64,000 nt of DNA from Metopolophium dirhodum (Eukaryota; Arthropoda; Insecta; Hemiptera; Aphididae), in assembly GCF_019925205.1 (NCBI RefSeq), contig NC_083568.1, positions 17,234,393 to 17,298,392 on the forward strand, read 5' to 3'. Under the pieces are notes generated by a model, which made no database searches, had not been told where the DNA came from, and saw nothing but the letters and a program-made list of their open reading frames with translations. Below, one piece after another: positions 14,201 through 27,144 of this stretch. Each line of letters starts with the position of its first letter. Position 1 is the first letter of the stretch. The translations under genes and the position numbers were made by a program.

Positions 14201-16221
14201 ATCTTTTAAGTAATTTCAAGGGAAGACTAAAAATTTAAACTGTCTTAAAAAAAATATAAAAAATTTTGAGGTAAACCTGTGTTATTTTCTTCTGTTGTTT
14301 AAAGTGGATGGAATTTGGACATGAGTTTTAACCACTTTCGTGGATACAATTTCGGCACGTTTTCCATAGTTGTTCCAAAATAAACGTGTTGGCAGATCAT
14401 ATTAAAACAGTAAACAACACGAAATTGACGTTAGCCAATATATTGAAATATCGAAATATACTGATTAATTTAATCTTATATAAACACTCCATGTTGATTT
14501 ATAAAATAAAATAAATATTTATATTTATACTGTTTATATTATAGTTATCTCAAATTGTTATATTAATTGTTTTGTTTTAAAGTTATTCTTATCAAACAAT
14601 CACCAAATCATTAGTAGATATTTAAGATAGAAAATAGTCAAATTTTTAATATTCTAATTAATTTATATTATTTCAAATATTTTATTTATATGAATAATAA
14701 TATAATGGGTATTTAAAAATAAGTATTATTTATATAGTTGTAAATCTATATATGAGTATAAATATAATATAAATTGTTATTTTAAAGTTATAAACCACCT
14801 GTATATTATGTACATTTATTAAAATATAACGATATATTATTTTTAGATTATAGTTAATATAATATGGTATTTCATTTTTGTTCTGTATTATAACTCTGAT
14901 GTCCTGTAATAAATTATAGTTACTTAGTGACACATGCATTCATAATTATATATTTAAATAAAATAAAACAAATGTATTTAAAATATAATAAAATATAATT
15001 CTTTTGAAAATTAATGATTTCAAACAATTAACAATCTCTGTTTTAATAAAAAAAAACATTATTTTTCCAAAGCAAATATTTAACTATTAAATATTATAAT
15101 ATTATTATGCCTATGTGACATTTTCTAATAAAGTAATAAAATTAGATGCCTACCTAATCTAGTATTAAACTATTCCAATAGGATGTTGACAATTTAAAAA
15201 GAGTCTTTCGTTGTAGGACGATAAGTTGCGATTAGCAGTTAACCTTTAAAGGTTCTCCAAAGTCTGTACTATCAACAAGAAACAGTTAAATAATCCTATG
15301 AGATTATAAGAAGTGGGTACTTATAAGAATAATTTAATATCATGCTACTACGACGTTCACATTTGCGCACAAATAACCCAATATATTAAATATATTATTA
15401 TGTTTAAATGTTTAATACGTTTAAAATTCAAATTAGTATAAGGTTGTATTACTCTAAACTTACTCCTCAATACCTTCAAAGTAGTTTATTCAATACACCG
15501 TAATCTTGTAAGTCTAGTAAAATAATACTATACATTGAACTTTTAACTTGTGTAGTTGTAACGATATTTTCTATCTCGAAGCATATACTTTATATTATGT
15601 ATGCCTAGAAAATTATTGCAAAATTCGAGTTAAAGTATAACAGTAAAATACATTATTCATCATCTCTCGATTATATTATTATTTTTTGTTACTTTGAAAA
15701 TATAACTTGTTATAGTTCAAGATCTTTGTTCTGATGAAAAATAAAAAAAAAAATTAAGAAATGCATTAGATTCTGTATATTGTGACATTGGTTTATAGCC
15801 GACTGTTATTATAACTTATACCTACCCTTATCCAAACGTATTTTCTCTTTTGTTATTAAAGTTTTGCAAAATAATAAAGTCGAACGTGATCAGAGTTGTT
15901 TTTCTGGACGCACGTCCTTTTCTCAATAGTATTAAGTAATTATATGAACTCGGAGTAATACATCATACAATTTTGATTATATCTTTTCTGATATCTGCCT
16001 AATATAATATCAAAAAACAAATATGTCCTAACTTAATATAATTTTTAGTATTTACAAAAAAACATTAAAAGACTATATGGGTAGCTAAAAAAAAAATGTA
16101 AATAATATTTAACTAAATGTTGCGCCACGTTCAACAAGCAACAATAATTACAACCTAGGTATCAAAAACATTTTACCATCTATATGTTATACCTAAATTT
16201 GAGTTTCATGTTTTAGTACAA
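5282..16221. other. AT-rich spacer, no gene recognised
   Basis: Eleven kilobases of AT-rich sequence on which no open frame exceeds about 105 codons and none resembles a known family. Upstream exons of the beat-type gene could be hidden here, but I cannot pick out a convincing acceptor-exon-donor unit. Slightly more balanced composition occurs at about 10580-10710, 12930-13030 and 13890-14110; none translates into a recognisable motif. Confidence 0.5.
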
Positions 16222-16498
16222 GGTATCCAACTATGGAGAAGTGCAAAAAACGAGTAAACTAAATATAATTCAATCCTTCCAAAACATTGCGCTAAGAAAA
16301 ATTAATCAATACTCCCCCTTACATATCTAATCATACTCTCCACACAGACCTGAAATTAAAAACAATCCATGAAAAAGCCAAACACTTTTATAAAAGATAC
16401 CACAACCGTCTTTCCTCCCACTCAAACCCTTTAATTAAAGACCTTTCTTTCCTCACAATCCCAGACAGCCCTCCTAGATGCCTAAAACGCAAATAGTG
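16222..16498 (+). pseudogene. Decayed 3' end of a jockey-like LINE reverse transcriptase ORF
   Basis: Reading rightward, the segment opens with GIQLWRSAKN and, after at least two frame changes and stops, continues with LHTDLKLKTIHEKAKHFYK and RLSSHSNPLIKDLS, ending at PPRCLKRK followed by TAG. This is the layout I know from the extreme C-terminus of jockey-type non-LTR retrotransposon ORF2 proteins, beyond the reverse transcriptase core (QLW motif, then a conserved 'NDTLHxDLxxxTV...A..FY.R....HPNPLI' tail). The catalytic core is absent, so this is a 5'-truncated dead copy, as is usual for LINEs. It abuts the family R repeat that starts at about 16530. Confidence 0.68.
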
Positions 16499-16529
16499 AA
16501 GACGCCTTTTACAATTTTAAGTTTAAAAA

Positions 16530-17340
16530 GGCGGGTAAGTGGATGTCGCTCTGCTGTACAGTGTAGGTTACAAGTGGGTCACTGTAATGGATGGTGTTAA
16601 ATTTAAATTCAATGATATAATATCATTGTATAAGAAAAACGATTCTGAGCGAAAACGGTCAGTCAGCCTATGATATTACCAAGTATATTTGATGATATTA
16701 TTGAGACAAAAGTAATTTATATATAACCTATTTACGTGGAGCCTAAGAGCCTTGTTTTCAATTTTCAATACTTAGCTATAAAAATTGAACATTTTATAAA
16801 TTTTTAACTACAAAATAATTATTAAATTATAAATTTGATAAATGTTATCAAAATTTGAACTTTAAATACTTATAAAAAAAAACTGTACCTATGTATTTTT
16901 AATATTTTTCAACTGCTATTAGAACAATATATCAGGAGCCTTATGTTAAATTTTCACGCTTTTTTACCCAACAAATAAAATTTTATCGTGTATAGAAAAT
17001 GCTAATACAAACATTCAGTAAAATTTTCAAGTATCTACGGTCATTTGTTTTAGAGTTACACCAAAAACCAAAATCGATTTTCTCGAAAACAGATTTTGCG
17101 TAAAAATTCCCGTTTTTCCTTAATTTTTCTTTTGTTTTTCACGTCGCGTTTGAAAACTACTGAAAAATTTTTACTTTTGACCCCCCAAATTACCAACTAG
17201 ATTCACTTTCCTATCAGAAAAGTTACTGTTTAATTTACTTAATTTACTGTCCTAAAAGGTGACAGACACAAAATAAAATTTAAAAAAAAACACATATCAT
17301 TGTAAAATCAATACATTCATCGCTTCGCTCAGAATCTAAA
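16530..17340 (+). repeat. Family R repeat, copy 1
   Basis: Starts GGCGGGTAAGTGGATGTCGC and ends CATCGCTTCGCTCAGAATCT. It shares its first 120 bp, its AT-rich middle and its last 45 bp with copies at 20969-21466 (opposite strand) and 36630-38120. It has no protein-coding capacity. Inside it, GATTCTGAGCGAAAA near 16640 is inverted relative to the GCTCAGAATC at the right end, so the larger part of the repeat is bounded by short terminal inverted repeats, as in a non-autonomous DNA transposon (MITE-like). I do not know an established name for the family. This copy carries one version of a middle unit that is tandemly duplicated in copy 3. Confidence 0.75.
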
Positions 17341-20300
17341 ATCAAATATAATCATGTCCAAATAAACATGTAACTAATTTTATAACTTTTAAAAATCAAC
17401 AATAAAGTGTCATCATTGGGTGGCTTCTTTACTCAATTTTTTTTTTGTACTCTCATGTTATCTGTCTTGTATCTTATATAATTATTATGTCATGCGATAA
17501 TATACAATATATTTCGACTTGAATGAAAAAAAAAAAAATTAATACGCTTAGGAAAATTATTTGAAACAATTTAAATTAGTATAGTTTAACAATATATTAA
17601 ATACATTTTAATTAAAGACTTTTAAAGATTGATTGATTTTAACGATAATTTCATAGATATAGTAAGCTACGTGCCTGTAGTTAAAAACTACTATAACAAT
17701 ACAGTTCAACTAAACAATTATAAACAAATATAATAAAATGTAGGTATTTGTCTGCATAACTAAAGTTCGACGATATGTGAAATATTAAATTTTCTTCAGA
17801 TCATTTCAAAATACTGAAGTAAAGTCTGAACAGTGAACAATATTATTTTCATATTTTCAAATGTAAGTTAGGTAAAACGAAGAAGAAACCATTTGTGTTT
17901 TTAAATTTTAAATGTAGTGTGTATAGTTGTTGATTTCAATCGAATATTTTTAATGAATTAATTTAAGTTTGTAGTTATGAAAATAATCTAAAAAGTGTTC
18001 TTTATGATGATGATACTTTAGTTAAGAATTTTTAGTTTGAACTGTAAGTAGTTATAGTTTAATGCTTTTTAAAACCAAACAATAATAATAACATATTTTT
18101 CAAGTATCTCTAATGTGAAAGTTTTAAACCATTCACGTGATGAAAACTTTAAGTAAAACTTTAAATATCTCCACTGGGCCCGGTAAAAACAAACTAAATC
18201 TGTTGTGCGATGTCAATGATGAAGATTTACAATACTTTTTGAGTTTTCGAAATAAGAGACACGTATGAAATAACTATTTTGTCATCATACGAGCAAAGTT
18301 TTTTTAAAAGATAAGATTTTATATCAGAACTATATTGTAGGTTGATATTTAAGTTCAATTGAATAAACGTTTATTCACCTTTACGTTTGAATAAGTTTTT
18401 TTTTTAAAATATTTTTTATGAATAAAAATATATTTATGTAGATTGTAGGTATAAGACATTTATATTCCAATTTCTAATTTAAGCCAAAAATTAAAAATTA
18501 AATTTATATTTAGCAAAATAATATTTTAGAATTAAAAATTTGATTTATTAAGGTTACGCAACAAATAGATCAACAAACTTAGTACTTACCTAAGTTAAAA
18601 AAAAATAGCAACTTCAACCAAATTGTTTTTTGTAACTATACTTCATATTCGCTGACAGAAATTTTATCAATTTACGATGTAAATATAAATTATAATATTG
18701 AATATAATTTTAAATTTGTGATTATCGAAGGTATCTATGATAACTATGTGAAAATAAAGCTATAAAAGTTAAGTCAGTATGCAAGTAAAAGTTAAATATT
18801 TGATTACAACAATTTATGTATTTATATGTTATTTGCATTTTAAAACTTAAATTATATAACACTATAAAATTCATCCCGTTACATTGTAGGTGTTATTATT
18901 AATTTTATTTCATTATATTACATCGTTGGTTTTGTAGAATGTGAAAGGTAGTTATTAGTTTTTAAAAATAAACACTAAGTAAATACTTATTGAGGTTCGA
19001 CTTATCGAGTTGGTCGTTATATTATGCATTATTTTGTATAAATTATTTATGGCAAAGGCTCAGTATTTTACTGGTAAATTATTGTGTTATTGTTACAATC
19101 CGAGAATAAAAAATTTGAGTCGTGCGTGTAATGTGACGCTTTCTTTACGTCATGTATCAATCTTGTAATATTATTTTGTTTATTTCTGTGCACATTAGTA
19201 TTCAATAAACTCAGAGCGTGGAACATTAAACAAAAACCTCTAAGAAAAATAACGGTACAAAAGGTATAAAACAAATTATATTCCTGTGATTTAAATTATT
19301 TATCTTTATATACCTATAGTAATAATTTCAAAATTAATAAAATTATGAGATTTTATTTTGTATTTTACTTTTATTGGAAACGGTACTAGAATGACACCAT
19401 TGCCGATGCAAGCAGCATCGGTGATGGACGAATAATTGGTAGGTATTTAATTAATTAAATTTATTTTGTTTTAAATAAAAACATAACCATCCATACAAAC
19501 TATTCACAGTAAGAATATGCATTACGTTATTATTTTGTTGATGCATTACGCGCGATTTGATTTTAACAGTTGTTGTGATTGGCTAAAGAAGTCATCCATT
19601 TTAATAGCACTTCATTGTTGATTTATAAAATTAAAACGATTTCACAGTGCAATAATTATTTATATAATTTGATAACGTTTCGCTCGGTTAGAATGGTAAT
19701 GAATTAAAATTTAAGTCAGTAGTTCGAGTAACTACCATTAAAAAAATAAAATATAAAGCTTCTAGTTGACAAATATTATTATTTTAATTTTTGACTGTGA
19801 CAATATAACAGTATTAAGCGATACATTCGAGATAAATGGTTTTTTTTTTTGTTAAACTTTTTACTATAAACACAACTTCATCTAGATAAATAACGTACCT
19901 GCATCTGAATACTACACACCTCTAATTTATAATATATTTAAATTTGAAAAAAAAAATGTTTTATTTTTTTTATCAATTTGATTTTAATTCCAAAAATATT
20001 CGATACAATGCACGTCATAGCATTTGCTTTACTTAATATTGTCCACAACAATCGATGATAATTCACTTATTAGGTATACACCTATTTACAGGGAGGGGGG
20101 GGGGAAGAATTATATTTGATAAAAGGTAGGTTAGGTATATAATAATAGGTAGGCAGTCAAGTATATAGACAAGTTATTATTTCGTGGCTTGCGTGGCAAA
20201 AGTGGTACCATCTCTACCTGTTGTTGTCGCATACGATAAGCCGTTCGAAAAGCGCTATATCGATCACTATACCTACTGTAGTATGGCCCGCCAACTATAT

Positions 20301-20968
20301 ATAATATACGATGTGATAACACAAGCGCACGCATTTCTCCCCTTTTCCCTCCAACGACTTACGGTGGCCTAAATAAATAATGTATTTTACATTTGTACCC
20401 CTTCGGCACCCCCACCCCTATACCCCACTCACTTCAAAAGTCTCCGCACCGCGCTTGATAATCGCATACGTAATATTTCGTGTACATTTACTATATACTA
20501 TAATATTATGTGTGTATATAATATCATATAATAATATAATATGTTAAGGGTATTATCGGTTTTGCATGTGACGTCAAAATCGTCTGAATTTGGAAAGTAA
20601 AATTACATATTATTATTTTACCTACCTACGACCCGTCTGCATTACACGTGTGTTTCGAGATTACTAACCCATATTATAGGTACAAACGCTTGCAGCTGCT
20701 ACGGAGCAGTGAAATTATGATTATTATTCTGATTATAATATTATTATTACAAGTTGTTGCCCCGTGTGATTGACTGCGGGGCACCCCGCGTGTGTGCCGA
20801 CAATGCGGAATTATAGGTACTAATGCATTTTACGACGGTCTAATCCAAAGACGATACCTGTTGTAGTACAGAGTTGGTGAGCTATGATGGAAAACATTAC
20901 GACAGTAAGTCGAGCATAATATTATATTGTCACAATATGACTTGTGATAAGTTTACATGGGAGAAATT
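17341..20968. other. AT-rich spacer, no gene recognised
   Basis: No long open frame and no recognisable exon. A more GC-rich stretch lies at about 20160-20460, preceded by a short run of G at 20094-20104; overlapping short frames on both strands there are unlike any family I know. It could be promoter or UTR sequence, but nothing specific supports that. Confidence 0.45.
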
Positions 20969-21466
20969 TTTTTAGATTCTGAGCGGAGCGAGGCGTCTAT
21001 AGTGGTTTTACAATGGTGTTTATTTTTTATTTTTTTTTATCCCGTTTACAGAATGTCTACCAGGTGTGCTTCGATTTCAACATAATATAGTATCTTATGT
21101 CTTAGAAAATTGGAGCAAGATGGCATTTAGAGGGGGTCATTTTTCGATTTTCTTAATAGTTATTTAACGCCACCGGAAAAACCACCGAAAAATTACGAAA
21201 AACCGCTAGAAACAGGATATTTTTAATTTCCAACGCTTTGTATATCACCATAGAAACGAGTAAAAAAATATTGCGATGAATTAGTATTTTTTTATCAATA
21301 TAAAATATCCAGACTGACAAACCGTCTCCGCTCAGAATCGTTTTTCGTAGGTATACAATGATATTATTATATCATTGAATTCAAATTTAATACAATCCAG
21401 GTTACAGTGACCCACTTGTAACCTACTATACAGCAGAGCAACATCCACTTACCTGCTTTTTTTTGT
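20969..21466 (-). repeat. Family R repeat, copy 2
   Basis: A shorter, opposite-strand copy. Its right end (GTAACCTACTATACAGCAG, ATCCACTTACC) is the reverse complement of the left end of copies 1 and 3, and its left end reads AGATTCTGAGCGGAGCGAGG, the reverse complement of their right end. The internal inverted partner near 21327 reads CCGCTCAGAATC. The AT-rich middle is much shorter and different from the other copies. Confidence 0.72.
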
Positions 21467-22115
21467 TTATTGATTTGCTGTTTCAAAAATGTTTCAGCAC
21501 ATAGAGTGCTATTGCAACTGTTTTATATAGTTAAATCAATAATATTTTCTATGTGTATGCGGTAAGGATACTTAGCTAATATCAATAATATAAATGATAA
21601 TAATATTCGGGATAGTGATAATAGCGACGTGAACTTAAAAACTTAAAACAAAAATTAACAACAAATTCATATTTATTCATAAACAATAATTACACTATTT
21701 TATTTTAAGTAATGATAATAAAAATTATACTATATTCTATGCTTATTGTAATGTTGTTGTTTAATTCCGTCCGTTATAGATATCTGAACCTAACTTATAA
21801 GTCTTTGTAATTACTAAAATTTGCCATACTATAAATATATAATTGGAAATGTTTAACAATCCATCGAAAAATAGTTTTGTTTTTATCAATATAGTAATGT
21901 GTTGACATAACATTTTTCATTTGACATTGTTTTTGTTCTAAGTCTTTCGCTTGGGTTAATCGTTCATATTATTGTTATGTGTACACTGTACAAGATATTG
22001 TGTAATGTGCACAACGACTATTTTACTGTTTATTTATTACCCGCCATAATATATTTTATTCTGATGGACCATAACGTTTGAAATAATAAAAGGTTTGGTA
22101 GTTACATTGACATAG
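21467..22115. other. AT-rich spacer
   Basis: No gene, RNA or clear repeat is visible in these 650 bases. Confidence 0.5.
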
Positions 22116-22384
22116 GTCGACGGCATAGATATATAGAACAACTAGACAGCCGACTACTATAAACAGCCATGCAATGTTTTGAGGTCGTTGTCGCAATTTG
22201 CCTAGATGGGAAATGTTTACATTTTATAATAGTATTTAAAATATAATATATTTTTTTTATCATTGTTATCATATAAAAGTGTAAACATTGCCGTTTAGGC
22301 ATAGATCGGACGAGATGGGGTGGCAGCTTCAATAACAAATATTATAGTCGGCTATTTAGCTGTTCTATATGTCTACGGTTGACG
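22116..22384. repeat. Long imperfect inverted repeat (MITE or hairpin)
   Basis: The left arm (about 22116-22228) and the right arm (about 22273-22384) are imperfect reverse complements over almost their whole length. Matching landmarks are ATATAGAACA with TGTTCTATAT, AGCCGACTA with TAGTCGGCT, and TTGCCTAGATGGGAAATGTTTACA with a right-arm TGTAAACATTGCCGTTTAGGC. About 45 bp of AT-rich sequence, including a run of T, separates the arms. The transcript of either strand would fold into one long hairpin. The fold is typical of a foldback MITE, but it would also suit a long-hairpin small-RNA precursor. No target duplication is evident, so the element boundaries are uncertain. Confidence 0.75.
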
Positions 22385-23364
22385 GTTAGGTATAATACAA
22401 TTTATTTATTTATAGTATGTCATTAGCGGTTACTCTGCACCAGTCGCTTATTTGAATTCATGCCATGATGTATTCAAACGGAAAAATAATCATTTAAATA
22501 TCTTCGGATTATCATCTAATATGCTGAAAATTTGTTTGTGCATAATGAGCAAATGTGGTTTTTATTTAAGTTTAACGGTTATGTCTAAGTAGATATAAAC
22601 AAAATAAATAAATAGTAATTCAGTGAAATGCTGTTGCTGTTGAGTGGATATAGATCTAAGTAGCTCCAAATTGCTTTAGTTTACTGTGCGTTACTATTTT
22701 AAAAGTTTATGATAATTTTAGAAAACTATATAGAATTTTTCCTTATGGAAAGCACATTCATGTAAAAGTAAGTAAAAAAAAACATAAAAATAATTTTTTT
22801 TTATTAACATTTATTTGAATATATAAAATCTGTAATAGTAGTTACAATAAGTATATGAGCTGGATTATACAGTTGACTTTGAAAGCGTGAGGGGAGTAGC
22901 CACCCAGCAGTAACAATCGACGAAAAATATATTTGATTACAATTTACACAACATCTGTACAATCAGTAATTTTTATTTAAGATATTATTTGCATAGCGAG
23001 ACTGACAAATAAGGGAGCGCACTCAGAAGTATAATTTTAAAAAGAAAATACTTACAATTTCAGTAATATGATACAACAAAATGTTTAATGGCAGAATGTA
23101 TACTCATAATGATTGTAATTGGTCTTAAATCTACAGTTACCTGTAATATCAGTTAAGATAATAGTGTAGATAAATTACAACCATTTAAATTATATTTTTA
23201 ATCGAGATTATTATTTAAAAAAATAAAAGTTATTCATTTTAAACTATTTTAATCAATAGACGCGTGTTTCAAATTACAAAATTATAATACTGTATAATAC
23301 TATTTTTATTAAAAAACAATATTGATATTGATTTGTATGAAAACGTAATTTTCAGCGATTCGGT
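22385..23364. other. AT-rich spacer next to the glucosidase pseudogene
   Basis: No gene recognised. This lies downstream (3') of the minus-strand pseudogene. No distinct poly-A tract marks its 3' end, so a retrocopy origin is not demonstrated. Confidence 0.5.
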
Positions 23365-25128
23365 TCAGTTATTCACAAATATAACTGATGCCGCGTATGG
23401 TAAATCAATATGATCCGCTTCAATTGTAGAACCGACTTCTATGTGTGATGCAAGACTTGCAACATAGACGGTAAATTTTTTAACATTCAAATAGTCAGCT
23501 AAATTGACACGAACCATGTCATTAGTAAAATTAATGAGTAGAACTGCTAAATCCTGTCGATCCAGACCCTTGACCTTTTCAAAATCTTCATCTAGGTGTC
23601 GTATAACAATTAACACTTTTTCATCTATATTTATAAATTGTATTTCACCTTCACGTACGACGCGCTATTGCTTCAAAGCGATGACTTTTTTAAATATTTT
23701 ATAATGAGAACTTTTTGCAAATTTTTTGTGATCTGAGGTTTGATGTTTTGTAATTACTGTGTACAGGCAACCAAATCTTATTGTTTGTAGAAAAACCAGC
23801 ACTGATCGTATTTGTCCCATTGAAACGGCGAACGGTATGGATCTCTGGATCCTATGTAATATCGATCAGGCCCAAAATACAGCCAGCTGGATCTACTGTT
23901 TCCTCCCATGTCATTGGACGATTTTCCATACTTATTTCTTCACCCTGATATACAATAAAAATACCCGGCAATACAGTAGTTAACATGATCATCTGATCGG
24001 CTCGATTTTTTCCAAACTTCGATACAACGCGAGAACGATCGTGCTTATTATACACCCAATTTGGCGATTTACCTTCCGGAATCGCTTTCAAATAAAGATT
24101 CATCATATTATTTATTAATTCACTTATTGTTGTATTAATATTAATATTGTCTGTAAAAATAAGATTCATTGGTATATCTGCTCCATAATTATAATAGTTC
24201 ATTGTTTTTTCAATTTCTTCTGGTGTAAAATAAGCTTCTAATAAATGTACTTTTTTGAACTTGCAGAATATTCATTAAGAACATTTCGCCAACTTTGACA
24301 TATTGGATAATATCCAGTAGGATCATATATATAAATGGGTTCTTGAGAAAAAAAAATATCGTCGTCATAAGTTGTATTTGGTTTTTTTGGTTGATCTATC
24401 AATGGAAACGCTTCATTTGGATTTCCTTCGACAAGAATGGGAATACTATCAATTCGTAAACCGTCAATACCTTTTTTAAGCAAAAATCTGATAACATTTT
24501 TCATCTCTTCATTGACCTTTAGATTACAATAATTCAAATCTGGTTGTGTTTTTGCAAATGTACGGTAGTAATATTGTTGTCGTTTTTCATTCCATGTCCA
24601 AGCTGGGCCATGAAAAATACTTAGCCAATTTGTAGGTGGTTTTATTATTCCATTAACTTCTTTCCCATCAAACCATCCATAGTAATCATCATATGATTTT
24701 TCTAGCAAAATACTTTTTACGAACCAAAGATGCTTTTCAGAAGTATGATTTGACACAAAATCAAGTACAATTTTCATACCTAATGTCTTGGCTTTTTCAA
24801 TAAGTTTATCAAAATCATTAAAGTTACCGAATAACGGATCAATAACGTTAAAATCAGTGATATCATATCCAGAATCTGACATTGAACTTGGATAAAATGG
24901 TTGTATCCATACAATAGAGATGCTCAAATTTTTAATATGCTCTAACTTACTTGTAATACCTTTTAAATCACCAACACCATCACCGTTACTGTCTTTGAAA
25001 CTTTTAATAAATACTTGATAAATATATGAATTATGCCACCATTCGTCTTTAGGTACATCATTAGTCGCGTCGATATTAAAAACATTTATAATTGGGTATG
25101 TTAACAAAAATACCGGACGTAATCACAT
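23365..25128 (-). pseudogene. Broken alpha-glucosidase / sucrase-maltase (GH13)
   Basis: About 588 codons without visible introns, the usual length of insect maltase-like enzymes (secreted or membrane-bound glycoside hydrolases that split sucrose or maltose in the gut). Family landmarks appear in order: WWHNSYIYQVF...F.DSNGDGVGDL near the N-terminus, DFVSNHTS (region I), GLRIDSI (region II, nucleophile Asp), HLLEAY (region III, acid Glu, in a shifted frame), NKHDRSRV (region IV), PGIFIVYQGEEI, the SRDPYRSPFQW segment, and a beta-rich C-terminal domain ending VIFVNN. The gene is dead: the probable ATG (25126-25128) is followed directly by TGA (25123-25125); the frame shifts in the T run at 24251-24256, near 23869-23877, near 23808-23814 and near 23708-23715; and TAG is in frame at 23665-23667. 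In region IV the residue before His-Asp is Lys where Asn is usual. A hydrophobic leader (PVFLLTY) resembles a signal peptide. One or two homopolymer shifts might be sequencing errors, but not the two stops as well. Confidence 0.9.
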
Positions 25129-25940
25129 TTTAAATTAATATTAAAACAATTGCAACCGTTTGGTAAATTTATTTTTGAAAGCTGATTATCCGTGTCGCAA
25201 AAACCTTCTCTTATATTAATTTTGGGCATAATTTGTGACAAAAAAAAATATTGCTTTATAATTGGTTTATTTAAATAACATCCAGTTTATTGAATATGTT
25301 TAATTATAATATATATATATTTATTTATACAATTCTTTATAACTTGTATGATTTTCACATGTGAGGATGTCACCCTCAGTGGAGTGGTCCAGCGGGGATA
25401 TATTATATAATACTTGAATAATTAATTGTGCAATCAAATAAATACAAGTGTTATATGACAAAATAATACGAGATTCCGTGTTAAGAAAGATTAAACAAAG
25501 AACTAGTACTTAGTCATGATTTGTTAAAAATGTATTATGGAAATTATATTGGACATGATGACATTTTTATCGGTGGAGGTGCTACTGCCTGGTTCACTGG
25601 AAGATTAGATTTTTTACGAATATTTATATCGTAGGTTCACTTGACACCATACATGCTACAACTATACATGAAAGACTATATTGATTTAAAAAAAAAATGG
25701 TTCTGACTTTATTTTAGTATTTCATAGGTTATAGGTGCATATAGGTACCTTTATACAAATTATTTTAATGATGTGATTTATTATATTTTACAAATCATTG
25801 TTGATTTTTGTTATTAGGTATATATATTCATAATAGTGTCATAATTCTCCAGCCATATATTAATTATTCTTCAAATAATTATGGTGAACATTGTTATATA
25901 ATATATGTATATAATTAGGTGCGTTTTATCTTATTAATAT
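25129..25940. other. AT-rich spacer
   Basis: No gene recognised. The part at about 25830-25930 is similar to 39820-39910 (shared CATATATTAATTATT and TTCAAATAATT), so it belongs to the set of local host duplications. Confidence 0.5.
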
Positions 25941-26035
25941 ATTTTTTTCTATTGAACTTACGCCCGTTGAATGGCTATTAGCTGTTGTAAGGGATTATAA
26001 ACTGTGGTTGGTCACATCCACTTACCCACCTTATT
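25940..26035 (-). repeat. SINE-tail-like and family R end fragment
   Basis: Read on the minus strand, the segment contains CAGCTAATAGCC and CGTAAGTTCAATAGAAAAAAA, matching the 3' tails of the SINEs at 55889-56142 and 40640-40890. Its other side reads AGGTGGGTAAGTGGATGTG, which matches the start of the family R repeats. It is therefore probably a composite or truncated repeat relic. Confidence 0.5.
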
Positions 26036-26117
26036 TAATTTTTCTATAAGTATCCATTTAATCATCATATTACTCAACTCAAATAAATAATAAAATAGCA
26101 TTTTGGATTCATTGACC

Positions 26118-27134
26118 TGTTTAGCCGCGATAGCCGATTCAAACGAACACGGTTGTATCTCGACTAGTAAATTGTAACGCTGGGTACTGTACTACTATCA
26201 AATTGATGAAACAAACAAATAAAAAACAACTAGATAGTTTTATAAAGTGGACTGTATAAATATATTGCGCTTATATAAACTTAATGAAACTATAACATGA
26301 GAGCGTCTTAAAAGCTATGTTAGTCCTAGCACAATTGCAACAAATTAATTATAATAATAATATCAGTCACGAAAATGATTGATAATACAAAAAAAATAAT
26401 ACACAATAAAAACACGTACGACGCTGATAACAATCGTCGTGTTAACAAAATAATAAGAATATAGGCGTGATACGTCTGACCTGGCAGCTGACTGGACACC
26501 TTGCTCCACACGGCGTACCTTTCCGTTGACTAATACATCCAAACCCGCTCACTCGGTGGGTTTTTGACAAAGTGTAGAAAATAAGATCCCGATGGACGAG
26601 CCTTTTATCTGTACAAGTGACAGCTACAACAATGCGGCGGATAGGTAAAACCACAAAACACAACAGGAAAGGACGGACGTACGCGCGCAGACAAAACGCA
26701 AATGGCGACGACACAACACACGGCGATGACGATCACGTGTACGTCAAGATCGAGCAGTTTCGTGAATCATGAGTCCGCGACTTTACCACAGCGACGATAT
26801 TAGAGAAACGGAGTGTATCAACGGCTCATAATATCGCGCGTGAAGAATGACGAGGACCATACGCATCATACGAATACGCACCCAAACACACGGCGTAGAA
26901 ACATTATAACGAAACGCACGCGGTTAACAGGACGCGCACTGTAATTTACGATGCGAACACGGAACAATTCAAAAATTCGATCACGGAAACGGTCAACGGT
27001 CAACAACACGTTTTCTATCCGGGCACCGAGCGTGCGCGAGGACGGCGATGAACATAGCGGTGATAGCAACGCATGCGCGGTAGGAGCTATAGTCTGAGAG
27101 GCCGGGCGCGCTCTAGTGCTGTCTGGCCCGAACA
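26118..27134 (-). repeat. 3' LTR of the BEL/Pao element
   Basis: 1017 bp, with TG...CA ends on either strand. It differs from the uninterrupted parts of the 5' LTR at only about half a dozen places that I can see (for example ATAGTCTG against ATGGTCTG near the right end and a 2-bp indel near 26280). It carries a dense block of CpG-containing sequence at 26460-27110, unlike the surrounding AT-rich host DNA, which produces short spurious open frames. Confidence 0.93.
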
Positions 27135-27144
27135 TCCTCCCCCG
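27135..27144 (-). other. Polypurine tract of the BEL/Pao element
   Basis: On the minus strand CGGGGGAGGA directly precedes the 3' LTR, the position and composition expected for the plus-strand DNA primer. Confidence 0.75.
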
